Positions 25,143-35,006 of a stretch of 64,000 nt of DNA are shown here, in pieces (positions within the stretch are counted from its first letter, which is position 1; every line of letters starts with the position of its first letter). A program made the position numbers and the translations under genes. Source of the DNA: Sporomusa sp. KB1 (GTDB lineage Bacteria; Bacillota; Negativicutes; Sporomusales; Sporomusaceae); NCBI RefSeq assembly GCF_007830295.1, contig NZ_VLKC01000002.1, positions 4,227,185 through 4,291,184 of the forward strand. The letters are read 5' to 3'. Below the pieces are notes generated by a model that had not been told where the DNA came from, made no database searches, and saw only the letters and a list, made by a program, of their open reading frames with translations.

Positions 25143-26174
25143 ATGTTAGATGAAAGAAAGCGGAAAATTTTACAGGCTATTATTGACGATTATATATCTA
25201 CAGCCGAACCGGTCGGTTCACGGACGATTGCCCGTAAGTATGATTTAGGCATTAGTCCAGCCACCGTCCGCAATGAAATGGCAGATTTGGAACTTTTGGG
25301 CTATCTTGAACAACCACATACTTCCTCTGGCAGAGTACCGTCAGTCAAAGGCTACCGCTTTTATGTTGATTGCTTGCTGGCTCCACCTCAGATTTCCGCT
25401 AAAGATATCGCAATCATTGATAATTGGTATCATACCAAAGCGCGCCGGATGGAAGAGGTTTTTCAAGAAACTGTTAAGATTATGTCCCGCATGACCAGTA
25501 ATGTTTCCATGGTATTGGCACCACAGGTGTCGCAATGTACCTTTAAATACATTCAGTTTTTACCATTGGATGAGCGACGTTCGATTGTTGTCATCGTTAC
25601 AGACACAGGCCTGTTAGAAAACAAAATTATCGCCATACCTGAGGGGCTTAATCATGAGGATTTGGGGCGTGTGGCCAATGCTATAAATTCCCGTCTGGGA
25701 GGGTTGGCTGTTGACCTTATCACAACGCCGGTTCTAAAAGATATACAAAATGATATTTTGCCTGATCCTCAAGTGTATGAGCGGGCGATCACACTTTTAA
25801 AGCAAGTACTTACTGTGGAAAAAAATGAGAAGGTGTATCTTGGCGGCACAACGCAAATGTTAAATCAGCCTGAATTCAGGGATGTTGATAAAATCAAAGG
25901 CCTCTTAACCATGCTTGAAGAAGACAGGTTACTGTGCGATATTCTCCACATGTCCAACAGTGACGGTGTGATTGTTACGATTGGTCAGGAGAATAAATAT
26001 ACTGGCATTCATGATTGCAGTGTTGTTCAGGCCACCTACCGTATTGATGGTCAGGTAGTAGGAACTGTAGCTGTGCTTGGACCTACCAGAATGGAATATG
26101 GTAAAACCATGTCAGTGCTTAAGTTTATGCAACGCCATTTAGGTGAAATTTTGAAACAGTATAAAGTGTTATAG
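25143..26174 (+). CDS. hrcA: Heat-inducible repressor HrcA
   Basis: 343 residues. N-terminal winged helix (ISPATVRNEMADLELLGYL), then GAF-like and dimerisation domains. It binds CIRCE and depends on chaperonin for folding, which gives heat-shock feedback. ATG 25143 follows GGGAGGTGG; an upstream in-frame GTG overlaps the ribosome site. The chaperonin gene that follows is not GroEL but an archaeal-type one, so the feedback chaperonin in this host may differ or be encoded elsewhere. Confidence 0.95.
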   Translation: MLDERKRKILQAIIDDYISTAEPVGSRTIARKYDLGISPATVRNEMADLELLGYLEQPHTSSGRVPSVKGYRFYVDCLLAPPQISAKDIAIIDNWYHTKARRMEEVFQETVKIMSRMTSNVSMVLAPQVSQCTFKYIQFLPLDERRSIVVIVTDTGLLENKIIAIPEGLNHEDLGRVANAINSRLGGLAVDLITTPVLKDIQNDILPDPQVYERAITLLKQVLTVEKNEKVYLGGTTQMLNQPEFRDVDKIKGLLTMLEEDRLLCDILHMSNSDGVIVTIGQENKYTGIHDCSVVQATYRIDGQVVGTVAVLGPTRMEYGKTMSVLKFMQRHLGEILKQYKVL

Positions 26175-26188
26175 ATGGGAGGAACTAC

Positions 26189-27772
26189 ATGAATTTGAAG
26201 CAAGCTGGCAGTGGAGCTGATGTTGATGAACGGTTAGCCGCATTATTAACAAATGCCAATGCTGTACGGGCCATAACTGCTGCTGTGGAAGGAACTATCG
26301 GTCCTAAAGGACTTGATACGATGCTGGTTGACCGTTTTGGTGAAGTCATTATTACCAATGATGGTGTCACTATATTAGATAAAATGGATGTTAACCATCC
26401 AGCAGCCAAAATGCTTATTAATACAGCCAAAGCGCAACAGGCAGAAGTGGGTGATGGTACAACTACAACCACAATTATGGCTGGCAGCCTGGTCTCAGAG
26501 GGTGTAAACCAAGTCATGCGCGGCGTGCCGGTCGCTAGGGTCATTGAAGGTGTGAAATATGGTATTGCCCAAATTTTAGCGGGTGTACGCGAACGCTCGC
26601 GCAGCATTACTGATGTTAATGACCCTATTTTGCGGAGTATTGCCATGATTGCCGGACGGGAGCATGAGGATATTGCCGATTTAGTTGTAGAGGCTGCCAG
26701 GCTGATCGGCGTAGAAAAACTTAATGAATACAATTTCAAGTTATCCGAAATTATCACCGCCGAAGCTAGTGCTAACAATGAAGTATTTATGGGCGTTATT
26801 GTTGATCAAGAACGTATGTCCCAGGAAATGCCGGAAAAAATAGTAGATGCCAAGTTACTGCTTGTTGATGATGCGCTTGAACCAGAAGAGATTGAAGACG
26901 AGGCCTTAAGTACTGAGACCGGCTTTAAACGCTATATTGATTTGCAAGATGAGTTTAAGAAAAACGTGCAGAAAATTGTCGAGCTTGGTGTCAGCGTAGT
27001 TATGGTGGACCGGGGCGTACATAGTGCTGCTGAAGAAATACTTACAGATGCTAATATAATGGTTATTGAGCGTGTATCCTCAAAGGATTTGCGGCGGGTA
27101 GCCGACCACACAGGTGCACGCATGATTAAACGCACAGGTCTTAAAAAAGAATCTGCCGATATTGGAAAGTACCTGGGTACGGCAGAAAAGGTATACCAGG
27201 ATGAAAAGCTTGAACAAGTGCGCGTCCTTGGTGGTAATGGCAAACCTATGGCGACTATTTTGGTCGGCGCAGCTACAGAAGAGGTGGTGGGAGAACGCGA
27301 GCGTATTGCTAAAGATGCGGCATCCAGTGTACAGGCGGCAGTGAAAGGCGGCTATGTACCAGGGGGTGGTTCAATCGAAATTGCTATGGCGCGCGAGGTT
27401 ATCAAATACCGGGAGAATCTCAAAGGCATGGCTGCCTATGGCCTTGACTGTGTGGCCAATGCACTGAAACAGCCATTGTCGCAAATTGTAGAGAATGCCG
27501 GTTTTAATCCACTGGAAAAAGTAGAAGAAATTATAACTACGCAAGTGGCGCAGAACTCAGATTCGTTAGGTGTTGATTGTGATACTGGTGAAGTAGTCGA
27601 TATGCTGGTACGGGGTGTAATTGATCCTGTCCCAGTCAAGCTTCATGCTATCAAGGCCGCTGGTGAAGTGGCTGTGGCTATTTTGCGTATTGATACTATT
27701 ATTAAGAAAAAAGAAGAAGGAGCCAATGCCCAGAAAGCGGGCGGCGCCGATAACAGCATGCCTGATTTTTAA
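26189..27772 (+). CDS. Group III (thermosome-like) chaperonin
   Basis: 527 residues of TCP-1/thermosome type rather than GroEL. N-terminal ATP motif VGDGTTTTT near residue 90, preceded by NDGVTILDKM and HPAAKMLI. The mid-apical domain has the long helical insertion of lidded group II/III chaperonins (no separate GroES). The C-terminal equatorial segment GGYVPGGGSIEIAMA and DTGEVVDM follow. The C-terminus lacks the GGM tail. Known: a few Firmicutes such as Carboxydothermus carry such a gene inside the dnaK operon. Its place between hrcA and grpE under CIRCE makes it a heat-shock chaperonin. Confidence 0.92.
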   Translation: MNLKQAGSGADVDERLAALLTNANAVRAITAAVEGTIGPKGLDTMLVDRFGEVIITNDGVTILDKMDVNHPAAKMLINTAKAQQAEVGDGTTTTTIMAGSLVSEGVNQVMRGVPVARVIEGVKYGIAQILAGVRERSRSITDVNDPILRSIAMIAGREHEDIADLVVEAARLIGVEKLNEYNFKLSEIITAEASANNEVFMGVIVDQERMSQEMPEKIVDAKLLLVDDALEPEEIEDEALSTETGFKRYIDLQDEFKKNVQKIVELGVSVVMVDRGVHSAAEEILTDANIMVIERVSSKDLRRVADHTGARMIKRTGLKKESADIGKYLGTAEKVYQDEKLEQVRVLGGNGKPMATILVGAATEEVVGERERIAKDAASSVQAAVKGGYVPGGGSIEIAMAREVIKYRENLKGMAAYGLDCVANALKQPLSQIVENAGFNPLEKVEEIITTQVAQNSDSLGVDCDTGEVVDMLVRGVIDPVPVKLHAIKAAGEVAVAILRIDTIIKKKEEGANAQKAGGADNSMPDF

Positions 27773-27789
27773 TTTGGAGGTGAAAGTTA

Positions 27790-28347
27790 GTGACACAAAA
27801 GGAAAACGAGCAAGAGCAACCAGCACAAGAATGTGTTCTTGACGAAACAGCTGACGAAAATCCTGAAATATGCTTGGCATCTGATGATGTAAGTCAATTG
27901 ATGAGCGCGTTAGAGGAGAAGAGCCGGTTGATTGAGGAAATGACTGACCGGTATAAACGATTACAGGCCGATTTTGATAATTTTCGGCGGCGTACCAGGC
28001 AGGAGAAGGAAGAATTATCAACAGTAGTGGCTGAACAAATTGTTTGTGAGCTGTTGCCTGTGGTAGATAACTTTGAACGGGCAACGGCCAGTAAGGCCAC
28101 AGATCTTGATACATTGGCAACAGGAGTGCAAATGATCTTCAAACAATTGCACAATGCTCTGTCTCAAATGGGTGTAGAGTCTGTCAATGCGGTTGGTACT
28201 GTTTTTGACCCAACCCAGCATGAAGCCGTCATGCGGGTTGCAGATGATACCCAGCCTGATGGCATGGTAGTTGAAGAATTGCAAAAAGGTTACAAAGTAA
28301 AGGGACGATTAATCCGTCCCAGCATGGTAAAAGTAGTAGGAAATTAA
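27790..28347 (+). CDS. grpE: Nucleotide exchange factor GrpE
   Basis: 185 residues. Acidic N-terminus, long coiled coil (about 40-100, YKRLQADFDNFRRRTRQEK) and C-terminal beta domain (GTVFDPTQHEAVMRV, VEELQKGYKVKGRLIRPSMV). It releases ADP from DnaK. The start is GTG 27790 after GGAGGTG. Part of the hrcA-chaperonin-grpE-dnaK-dnaJ operon. Confidence 0.95.
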   Translation: MTQKENEQEQPAQECVLDETADENPEICLASDDVSQLMSALEEKSRLIEEMTDRYKRLQADFDNFRRRTRQEKEELSTVVAEQIVCELLPVVDNFERATASKATDLDTLATGVQMIFKQLHNALSQMGVESVNAVGTVFDPTQHEAVMRVADDTQPDGMVVEELQKGYKVKGRLIRPSMVKVVGN

Positions 28348-28381
28348 TTAACAAGATTTTTACTTAAGGAGGAATTCGATA

Positions 28382-30226
28382 ATGGCAAAAGTAATTGGTA
28401 TTGACCTTGGTACTACTAACTCATGTGTGGCTGTAATGGAAGGCGGCGAACCTGTTGTTATTCCAAATCCGGAAGGCAGTCGTATTACCCCTTCAGTTGT
28501 AGGTTTTTCAAAAAATGGTGAACGCCTTATCGGGCAGATAGCTAAGCGGCAGGCAGTATCTAATCCTGACGGTACTGTTAGCTCCATCAAACGTCATATG
28601 GGTACTACTTATAAGGTAACTATTGAAGGAAAAGACTATACTCCCCAGGAAATTTCGGCAATGATTTTGCAAAAACTTAAAGCCGATGCCGAAGCGTATC
28701 TTGGTGAAACTGTAAGTCAGGCAGTAATTACTGTACCTGCCTACTTTACTGACAGTCAACGCCAAGCCACAAAGGATGCTGGTGCTATCGCCGGCCTGGA
28801 AGTGCTGCGTATTATTAACGAGCCTACAGCAGCTGCTCTGGCGTATGGTATGGAGAAAAGTAATGACCATACTGTGTTGGTATTTGATTTAGGTGGCGGC
28901 ACCTTTGATGTGTCTATTCTTGAGTTAGGTGACGGTGTATTCGAAGTTAAGGCTACCAGCGGCAATAACCGTCTTGGTGGTGATGATTTTGATGAGCGCG
29001 TTGTAAATTGGCTGGTAAGCGAATTCAAAAAAGAACAGGGTATTGATTTGTCCAGTGACCGCATGGCTATGCAGCGTCTGAAAGAAGCTGCTGAAAAAGC
29101 TAAGATTGAGTTGTCAGGGGTACTTACTAGCAATGTTAATCTACCGTTTATAACGGCTGACCAAACTGGCCCAAAACATCTTGATCTCAACCTGACTCGT
29201 GCCAAATTTGATGAGTTAACAGCTGATCTTGTCGAATCTACTATGGGACCAACCCGTCAGGCATTAAGTGATGCCGGATTATCTGCGAGCGATATTGCTA
29301 AAGTTATTCTTGTTGGTGGTTCTACCCGTATTCCTGCTGTTCAGGAAGCCATTAAAAAGTCTTTAGGCAAGGAACCACACAAAGGGGTTAACCCGGACGA
29401 GTGCGTGGCTGTTGGCGCAGCTATCCAAGCCGGTGTACTTGTCGGCGAAGTCAAAGACGTACTGCTGTTAGATGTTACCCCACTGTCTTTGGGTATTGAA
29501 ACTCTGGGCGGGGTTTTCACCAAAATTATTGACCGCAATACCACTATTCCGACTTCCAAGAGCCAAACCTTCTCGACTGCTGCCGATAATCAGCCATCTG
29601 TTGATATTCATGTCCTCCAGGGCGAGCGGGAAATGGCCTCCTATAATAAAACCCTGGGACGTTTTGAACTTTCAGGTATTCCGCCAGCTCCCCGGGGTGT
29701 ACCACGCATTGAAGTTAGCTTTGACATTGATGCCAATGGTATTGTTCATGTATCAGCAAAGGATTTAGGTACAGGTAAAGAACAAAAGATTACCATTACT
29801 TCTTCTGGCGGTCTGGATAAAGATGAAGTAGAAAAAATGGTTAAAGAGGCCGAATCCCACGCAGCTGAAGATAAAAAACGCAAAGATGAAATAGAAGTAC
29901 GCAACAATGCTGATTCTTTGGTCTATAATGCGGAAAAAACCATTAAAGAATTTGGTGATAAGGCCGACAAAGCACTGGTAGAGCAAGTTCAACAAGCTGC
30001 TGACAAACTTAAAGAGTCGTTAAAAGGCAGTGACATTGAAGTGATCAAGGCTGATACCGAAGCTCTTACCAAGCCGCTCTATGAATTATCAACTGCTATG
30101 TATCAGGCAACGGCGCAAGCCGAAGGTGCACAACCAGGCGGTCAACAAGCTCCTGAGGGCGCTGCTCCTCAGGACGACAAAGTAGTTGATGCTGAATATA
30201 AAGTGGTGGATGAAGATAAGAAATAA
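28382..30226 (+). CDS. dnaK: Chaperone DnaK (Hsp70)
   Basis: 614 residues. ATPase domain with phosphate loops GIDLGTTNSCVAV and DLGGGTFDVSILELG, substrate domain from about 385, helical lid, and a C-terminus with Gln/Pro/Gly-rich tail ending in acidic VVDAEYKVVDEDKK, typical of canonical DnaK. AAGGAGG precedes ATG 28382. This is the housekeeping Hsp70; a second divergent Hsp70 lies at 42968-44803. Confidence 0.97.
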   Translation: MAKVIGIDLGTTNSCVAVMEGGEPVVIPNPEGSRITPSVVGFSKNGERLIGQIAKRQAVSNPDGTVSSIKRHMGTTYKVTIEGKDYTPQEISAMILQKLKADAEAYLGETVSQAVITVPAYFTDSQRQATKDAGAIAGLEVLRIINEPTAAALAYGMEKSNDHTVLVFDLGGGTFDVSILELGDGVFEVKATSGNNRLGGDDFDERVVNWLVSEFKKEQGIDLSSDRMAMQRLKEAAEKAKIELSGVLTSNVNLPFITADQTGPKHLDLNLTRAKFDELTADLVESTMGPTRQALSDAGLSASDIAKVILVGGSTRIPAVQEAIKKSLGKEPHKGVNPDECVAVGAAIQAGVLVGEVKDVLLLDVTPLSLGIETLGGVFTKIIDRNTTIPTSKSQTFSTAADNQPSVDIHVLQGEREMASYNKTLGRFELSGIPPAPRGVPRIEVSFDIDANGIVHVSAKDLGTGKEQKITITSSGGLDKDEVEKMVKEAESHAAEDKKRKDEIEVRNNADSLVYNAEKTIKEFGDKADKALVEQVQQAADKLKESLKGSDIEVIKADTEALTKPLYELSTAMYQATAQAEGAQPGGQQAPEGAAPQDDKVVDAEYKVVDEDKK

Positions 30227-30230
30227 ACTT

Positions 30231-30297
30231 GTTTCAGCATAGCTGAAACATCGGCGGGTTCAGGTGGGGAGTCTACCCCACCTGAACAAAATGCCGC
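30231..30297 (+). other. Hairpins between dnaK and dnaJ
   Basis: A 12-bp perfect stem (30258-30269 with 30276-30287, six-base loop) nested in GGCGG/CCGCC (30253-30257 with 30293-30297), plus a smaller GTTTCAG/CTGAAAC hairpin at 30231-30249. No T run follows, so it is not a standard terminator. It could set mRNA processing or stability and thus the dnaK:dnaJ ratio (inference). Confidence 0.55.
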
Positions 30298-30355
30298 CTG
30301 CAGAGGCGGGAGTCTTAACTCGCCGCAAAAGATAAAATAGCTGGGATGGTGTGAA

Positions 30356-31504
30356 GTGAGTAAGCGAGACTATTATGAAGTGCTGGGTGTAGCCAAAACA
30401 GCATCTGAAGATGAGTTGAAAAAGGCGTACCGTAAATTGGCCCGCAAGTACCATCCTGACGTTAACCGCGATAACCCTAAGGAAACCGAAGAACAGTTCA
30501 AAGAAGTCAACGAAGCTTACGAAATTCTATCTAATGCCGAGCGCCGGGCGCAGTATGACCAATTTGGTCATGCTGCGTTTGATGCTGCTAACGGTGGTGG
30601 CGCTGGCGGGTTTGGCGGTGGCGGCGGTGCTGGTGGATTTTCTGATATATTTGATATGTTTTTTGGCCAGTCTGGTTTCGGAGGGTTTGGTGGCGGTCGC
30701 AGTCCAGGACCTGAACGTGGATCTGATTTACGCTACGACATGGAAATTAAATTTGAGGAAGCTGCTTTCGGATTAGATACGGAAATTCAAGTACCTCGTA
30801 CCGAAGATTGCAGTGCTTGCCAAGGTTCAGGTTCTGCTCCGGGAACGCATCCGGAAACTTGTCCTGACTGCCGCGGCACAGGCCAAGTTCAGGTAACGCA
30901 AAATACTCCGTTTGGTCGCATGGTTAACGTTAAGGCCTGTGATCGCTGTCATGGTGAAGGTAAGATTATAAAATCACCTTGTAAAGAGTGCCATGGCCGG
31001 GGAAAAGTGCGCGTTAACCGCAAAATTAAAATTAAAATTCCTGCCGGTGTTGATAATGGTTCCCGGCTTAGAGTGACCCATGAAGGAGAAGCCGGGCAAC
31101 GTGGCGGTCCTCCCGGAGATCTGTATGTTTATCTTTTTGTAAAACAGCATAAACTGTTTACACGTGAAGGCAATGACGTTATTTGTGAAGTACCAATTAA
31201 TTTTGTGCAGGCTACCTTGGGTGATGAAATTGAAGTTCCCACCCTGGATGGTAAAGTCCAGCTTAAAGTTCCTGAAGGGACACAAACCGGCACTGTATTT
31301 CGCGTTAAAGACAAAGGCATTCCGCATTTACGCGGTCACGGGCGTGGCGATCAACATGTGCGTGTTAAGATAGTAACACCTAAAAAATTAACCAATCGCC
31401 AAAAAGACCTGTTGCGGGAGTTTGCGAATGCTGGCGGGGCTGATCCTACTGCAGAGGAAAAAGGGTTTTTTAAAAAGTTTAAAGACGTCTTTGGTGTTAT
31501 GTAA
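30356..31504 (+). CDS. dnaJ: Co-chaperone DnaJ
   Basis: 382 residues, full type I J protein. J domain with HPD (KYHPDVNRD), Gly/Phe-rich region (about 75-115), four CxxCxGxG zinc repeats (CSACQGSG, CPDCRGTG, CDRCHGEG, CKECHGRG) and C-terminal substrate-binding domains. It delivers clients to DnaK and stimulates its ATPase. Start GTG 30356 gives the standard MSKRDYYEVLGV. Confidence 0.96.
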   Translation: MSKRDYYEVLGVAKTASEDELKKAYRKLARKYHPDVNRDNPKETEEQFKEVNEAYEILSNAERRAQYDQFGHAAFDAANGGGAGGFGGGGGAGGFSDIFDMFFGQSGFGGFGGGRSPGPERGSDLRYDMEIKFEEAAFGLDTEIQVPRTEDCSACQGSGSAPGTHPETCPDCRGTGQVQVTQNTPFGRMVNVKACDRCHGEGKIIKSPCKECHGRGKVRVNRKIKIKIPAGVDNGSRLRVTHEGEAGQRGGPPGDLYVYLFVKQHKLFTREGNDVICEVPINFVQATLGDEIEVPTLDGKVQLKVPEGTQTGTVFRVKDKGIPHLRGHGRGDQHVRVKIVTPKKLTNRQKDLLREFANAGGADPTAEEKGFFKKFKDVFGVM

Positions 31505-31546
31505 TTGGTAGTGGTTTATTAATTGAAGTTTAAGGGGCGATGGCGC

Positions 31547-32485
31547 ATGAAATGGTCTGAGATCAGCATTCAAACCTCCCATGAAGCTACAGAAGCAGTA
31601 GCTAATATCTTCCATGATCTAGGGGCAAGCGGGGTAGTAATAGAAGATCCTGAATTGATTAATACTTACCGGCGCTCAGGAAGTTGGGATTACTGCGACA
31701 TCCCCGAAGAACTGGAGACTGAAGTTGTAACTATTAAGGCTTATTTGCCTGTTGACGAGTTCTTAGATGATAAACTGCGCGTGTTTGAAGAACGGTTCAA
31801 CAGTCTAAAGGAACATGATCTTGATAAAGGGCGTGGCTGCATACATTGCCGGGAAGTCCAGGAGGAGGATTGGGCCTCGTCCTGGAAAGAATATTTTCAT
31901 CCAGTGCGGGTAAGTGAGCATATTGTCATAAAACCGTCCTGGGAAGAATATCTGCCCGTTGAAGATGACATCATTATTGAACTTGATCCGGGGATGGCTT
32001 TCGGTACAGGTACACATCATACCACTTCGATGTGTATACGCGCACTGGAGGATGTAATCAAACCAGGACATACTGTCTTTGATGTGGGTACCGGTTCCGG
32101 TATTTTGTCAGTAGCTGCAGCTAAGCTGGGCGCAGCTTTGGTTCATGCGATTGATCTTGATCCGGTGGCAGTACGGGTCGCAACAGAAAATGTTACCTTT
32201 AACAAGGTTGTAGATACTGTTACGATTACCCAGGGAGATCTGTTGACAGGTGTGACCGGTAAGGCTGATGTTATTGTTGCCAATATTATTGCTAACATAA
32301 TAATAAAAATGCTGCCAGATGTCCGTAACCGACTGGCTAATACCGGTGTCTTCATTGCCAGCGGTATTATTAGTGAGCGTTTAAGCGATGTTACCCAAGC
32401 GCTGATTGAGAATGAGTTTGTTATTGATAAAGTGATAGAAGAAGGCGGCTGGGTAGCCATTGTAGCTAACAGCGTCAGCCGGTAA
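31547..32485 (+). CDS. prmA: Ribosomal protein L11 methyltransferase
   Basis: 312 residues. N-terminal substrate-recognition domain, then a SAM-binding Rossmann domain with GMAFGTGTHHTTSMCIR and VFDVGTGSGILSVAAAKLGA, and the NIIANI catalytic-region motif. It trimethylates L11. ATG 31547 is preferred (GGGGCGATGG upstream) over the in-frame TTG 31523. It follows dnaJ directly, the usual arrangement. Confidence 0.94.
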   Translation: MKWSEISIQTSHEATEAVANIFHDLGASGVVIEDPELINTYRRSGSWDYCDIPEELETEVVTIKAYLPVDEFLDDKLRVFEERFNSLKEHDLDKGRGCIHCREVQEEDWASSWKEYFHPVRVSEHIVIKPSWEEYLPVEDDIIIELDPGMAFGTGTHHTTSMCIRALEDVIKPGHTVFDVGTGSGILSVAAAKLGAALVHAIDLDPVAVRVATENVTFNKVVDTVTITQGDLLTGVTGKADVIVANIIANIIIKMLPDVRNRLANTGVFIASGIISERLSDVTQALIENEFVIDKVIEEGGWVAIVANSVSR

Positions 32486-32492
32486 CGCTGTT

Positions 32493-33230
32493 ATGCGCCG
32501 TTTCTTTATTGATGCACCACTCAGCGAACATATGGTTATTGCGAATGCCGATGCCCGCCATATAGCTTCCGTGCTTAGGCTTAGTGCCGGTGCTACTGTC
32601 CTGGTATCTGACCGGGACGGTAAATCGGGTAAAGCCGAAATCATAGCGGCAAATCCAGAGGCTATTGAACTTAGGCTGCTTGAATTTCTTGAAGATACAA
32701 CCGAATCGCCGATTAACATCTGGTTGGTTCAAAGCTTAGCTAAAGGCGAAAAGATGGATTTTATTATCCAAAAAGCAGTAGAACTTGGTGTGTATGGTAT
32801 TATTCCGGTCGCCACCGCACACTCGGTAGTTCGCTACGACGCTGCCAAACAGGTAGATAAGGTAGCGCGCTGGCAGAAAATAGCCCGGGAAGCAGCCAAA
32901 CAGTGTGGCCGCAGCTGTATTCCGCAAGTTTGTCAGGTAACTAGTCTGGCGCAGGTATTGGAAAATAATGAATTTGCCGCAGCCAATAAAATCATGCTGT
33001 ATGAAGGACAAGCTGCCCAGGGAATAAAACAGGCGCTTACTGATTCTAGCAGCCAGACCTATGTGCTGTTTATTGGCCCGGAAGGTGGCTTTAGCTCAGC
33101 TGAAGTTGATTTATGCCAGGAACATGGCATAAGAATTGTAACCATGGGACCGCGTATTATGCGTACAGAAACCGCCGCGTTAGCAGCTATTTCTGCAGTT
33201 ATGTATGAATGCGGCGATTTGGGGGGCTAA
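32493..33230 (+). CDS. rsmE: 16S rRNA (uracil-1498-N3)-methyltransferase
   Basis: 245 residues. PUA-like N-terminal domain (MRRFFIDAPL, HIASVLRLSAG) and SPOUT-type C-terminal domain with the trefoil-knot motifs VLFIGPEGGFSSAEV and LGPRIMRTETAALAA-like TMGPRIMRTETAALAA. It starts 8 bases after prmA and is co-transcribed. Confidence 0.94.
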   Translation: MRRFFIDAPLSEHMVIANADARHIASVLRLSAGATVLVSDRDGKSGKAEIIAANPEAIELRLLEFLEDTTESPINIWLVQSLAKGEKMDFIIQKAVELGVYGIIPVATAHSVVRYDAAKQVDKVARWQKIAREAAKQCGRSCIPQVCQVTSLAQVLENNEFAAANKIMLYEGQAAQGIKQALTDSSSQTYVLFIGPEGGFSSAEVDLCQEHGIRIVTMGPRIMRTETAALAAISAVMYECGDLGG

Positions 33231-33232
33231 CT

Positions 33233-34567
33233 ATGCCACAAGTAGCGTTTACAACGCTGGGGTGTAAGGTAAATCAGTTCGAAACTGAGGTCATGGAAGG
33301 CCTGTTTAAGGTTCGTGGCTACAAAGTAGTGGACTTTGACCAACATGCCGATATCTATGTAATTAATACTTGTTCTGTTACTAATCTTGGCGAAAAAAAA
33401 TCCCGCCAACTTATTAGACGGGCCAGCAGGCAAAATCCAGCGGCTATTATTGCTGTTGCTGGTTGCTACTCGCAGGTTTCGCCTGACAAAGTCTCACAAA
33501 TTCCCGGTGTTGATGTTATTGTCGGTACACAAGACCGGACACGGATTGTTGAACTGGTCGAAGAGGCTGCTAACAATAACCGTACCCGCCAGGTTAATGT
33601 TGTTGCTGACATTATGCAGGCTAAGGAATTTGAAGATATACCCCTATTTTCAATGCCTGGACGAACAAGGGCTTTTCTGAAAATCCAGGAAGGCTGCACT
33701 AATTTTTGCACCTATTGTATTATTCCCTATGCCCGTGGGCCTTTGCGGTCCCGAACACTTGCCAGCATTGCTGTTGAGACTGAAAAACTGGTGGCAGCAG
33801 GATTTAATGAAATTGTGCTTACCGGAATTCATCTTGGCGCTTTTGGCCGCGATTTAGTACATAATAATGGAGCCGAAATCACATTGGTTGAGGCTGTTGA
33901 GACGGTGTTATCGGCTGGTGTCCAGGGACTCATGCGCCTTAGACTGGGCTCACTTGAATCGATAGAGCTCTCTGATCGATTGATTTCCTTAATGCAAACC
34001 GATAAACGTCTTTGTCCGCATCTTCATTTGCCATTACAAGCAGGTGATGACCAGATCTTAATGGCCATGAACAGACAGTACACTACAGCTGAGTACAGGG
34101 AATTAATTACCAATATAAAAGCCCAGGTGCCGGGGATTGCTATTACAACAGATATCATTGTAGGGTTTCCTGGTGAAACTGACGAACTATTTGAAAATAC
34201 CCTGAATTTTGTTGCCACAATAGGTTTTGCCAAAATTCATGTATTTCCTTATTCTCGTCGTACTGGTACGCCTGCTGCTGAATTTTCAGAGCAGGTGCCA
34301 GCAGCAGATAAAAAAATTCGTGTACAACGCTTGCAGCGCCTCGCTGACAAGCAGAGTAGAGCGTTTTACCAGTCATTTTTGGGACAAAAGCTGGATGTAT
34401 TATTTGATACCGTAGAGGCGAAGGGGATTATCTCTGGCTTAACAGGCAACTATGCCCGCATATATGCAGCTGGTAACCAGGAAAGTATTGGGAGAATTGC
34501 TGCTGTTAAGCTGGAACGATTTCATCAAGATGGTCTTTGGGGTCAAATAACGGAATATTTTTCTTGA
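33233..34567 (+). CDS. mtaB: tRNA t6A37 C2-methylthiotransferase MtaB
   Basis: 444 residues, methylthiotransferase family. N-terminal domain with three cluster cysteines (TLGCKVNQFE, NTCSVTNLG, AGCYSQ), radical SAM domain with CTNFCTYCIIPYARG, and C-terminal TRAM domain. The motif CKVN at the first cysteine is typical of MtaB rather than MiaB. It adds the methylthio group to t6A37 of tRNA. Start ATG 33233 follows GGGGGG; the earlier ATG 33209 lies inside rsmE. Confidence 0.93.
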   Translation: MPQVAFTTLGCKVNQFETEVMEGLFKVRGYKVVDFDQHADIYVINTCSVTNLGEKKSRQLIRRASRQNPAAIIAVAGCYSQVSPDKVSQIPGVDVIVGTQDRTRIVELVEEAANNNRTRQVNVVADIMQAKEFEDIPLFSMPGRTRAFLKIQEGCTNFCTYCIIPYARGPLRSRTLASIAVETEKLVAAGFNEIVLTGIHLGAFGRDLVHNNGAEITLVEAVETVLSAGVQGLMRLRLGSLESIELSDRLISLMQTDKRLCPHLHLPLQAGDDQILMAMNRQYTTAEYRELITNIKAQVPGIAITTDIIVGFPGETDELFENTLNFVATIGFAKIHVFPYSRRTGTPAAEFSEQVPAADKKIRVQRLQRLADKQSRAFYQSFLGQKLDVLFDTVEAKGIISGLTGNYARIYAAGNQESIGRIAAVKLERFHQDGLWGQITEYFS

Positions 34568-34656
34568 ATACCATATTTTCAGCAGGAGTTTATAAAATTA
34601 AGCAGAATATTTTAGATAGTAAGTGTATATTACTATCTACTGCGGAGGGAATGCCC

Positions 34657-35004
34657 ATGCAGGAGGACTGTATTTTTTGTAAAATTGCAGCGAAAACCAT
34701 TCCGGTAAATGCCGTTTATGAGGACGAATATCTTATTGCTTTTCCTGATATAAAGCCTGCGGCACCGGTACATTTGCTGGTAATACCTAAGAAGCATATT
34801 GACAATATTCTTGAGGCGGCTCCTGAAGATACTGCTTTACTTGGGCATATTTTGGCGACTATTCCCAAGATAGCAACCATTGCGGGATTAGCGGAGGATG
34901 GCTTCCGCACCGTTATCAATACCAAAGATAACGGTGGACAAACGGTTTATCACCTTCATTTCCATGTATTGGGCGGTAAATTCATGACTTGGCCTCCAGG
35001 TTAA
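34657..35004 (+). CDS. HIT-family nucleotide hydrolase
   Basis: 115 residues with DCIFCKIAAKTIPVN at the start and the histidine triad HLHFHVLGG near the end (HxHxH). HIT (HINT-type) proteins hydrolyse AMP-linked substrates. ATG 34657 lies 7 bases after GGAGGGA; ATG 34651 is too close to it. The longer frame overlaps mtaB and is rejected. Confidence 0.92.
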   Translation: MQEDCIFCKIAAKTIPVNAVYEDEYLIAFPDIKPAAPVHLLVIPKKHIDNILEAAPEDTALLGHILATIPKIATIAGLAEDGFRTVINTKDNGGQTVYHLHFHVLGGKFMTWPPG

Positions 35005-35006
35005 TA

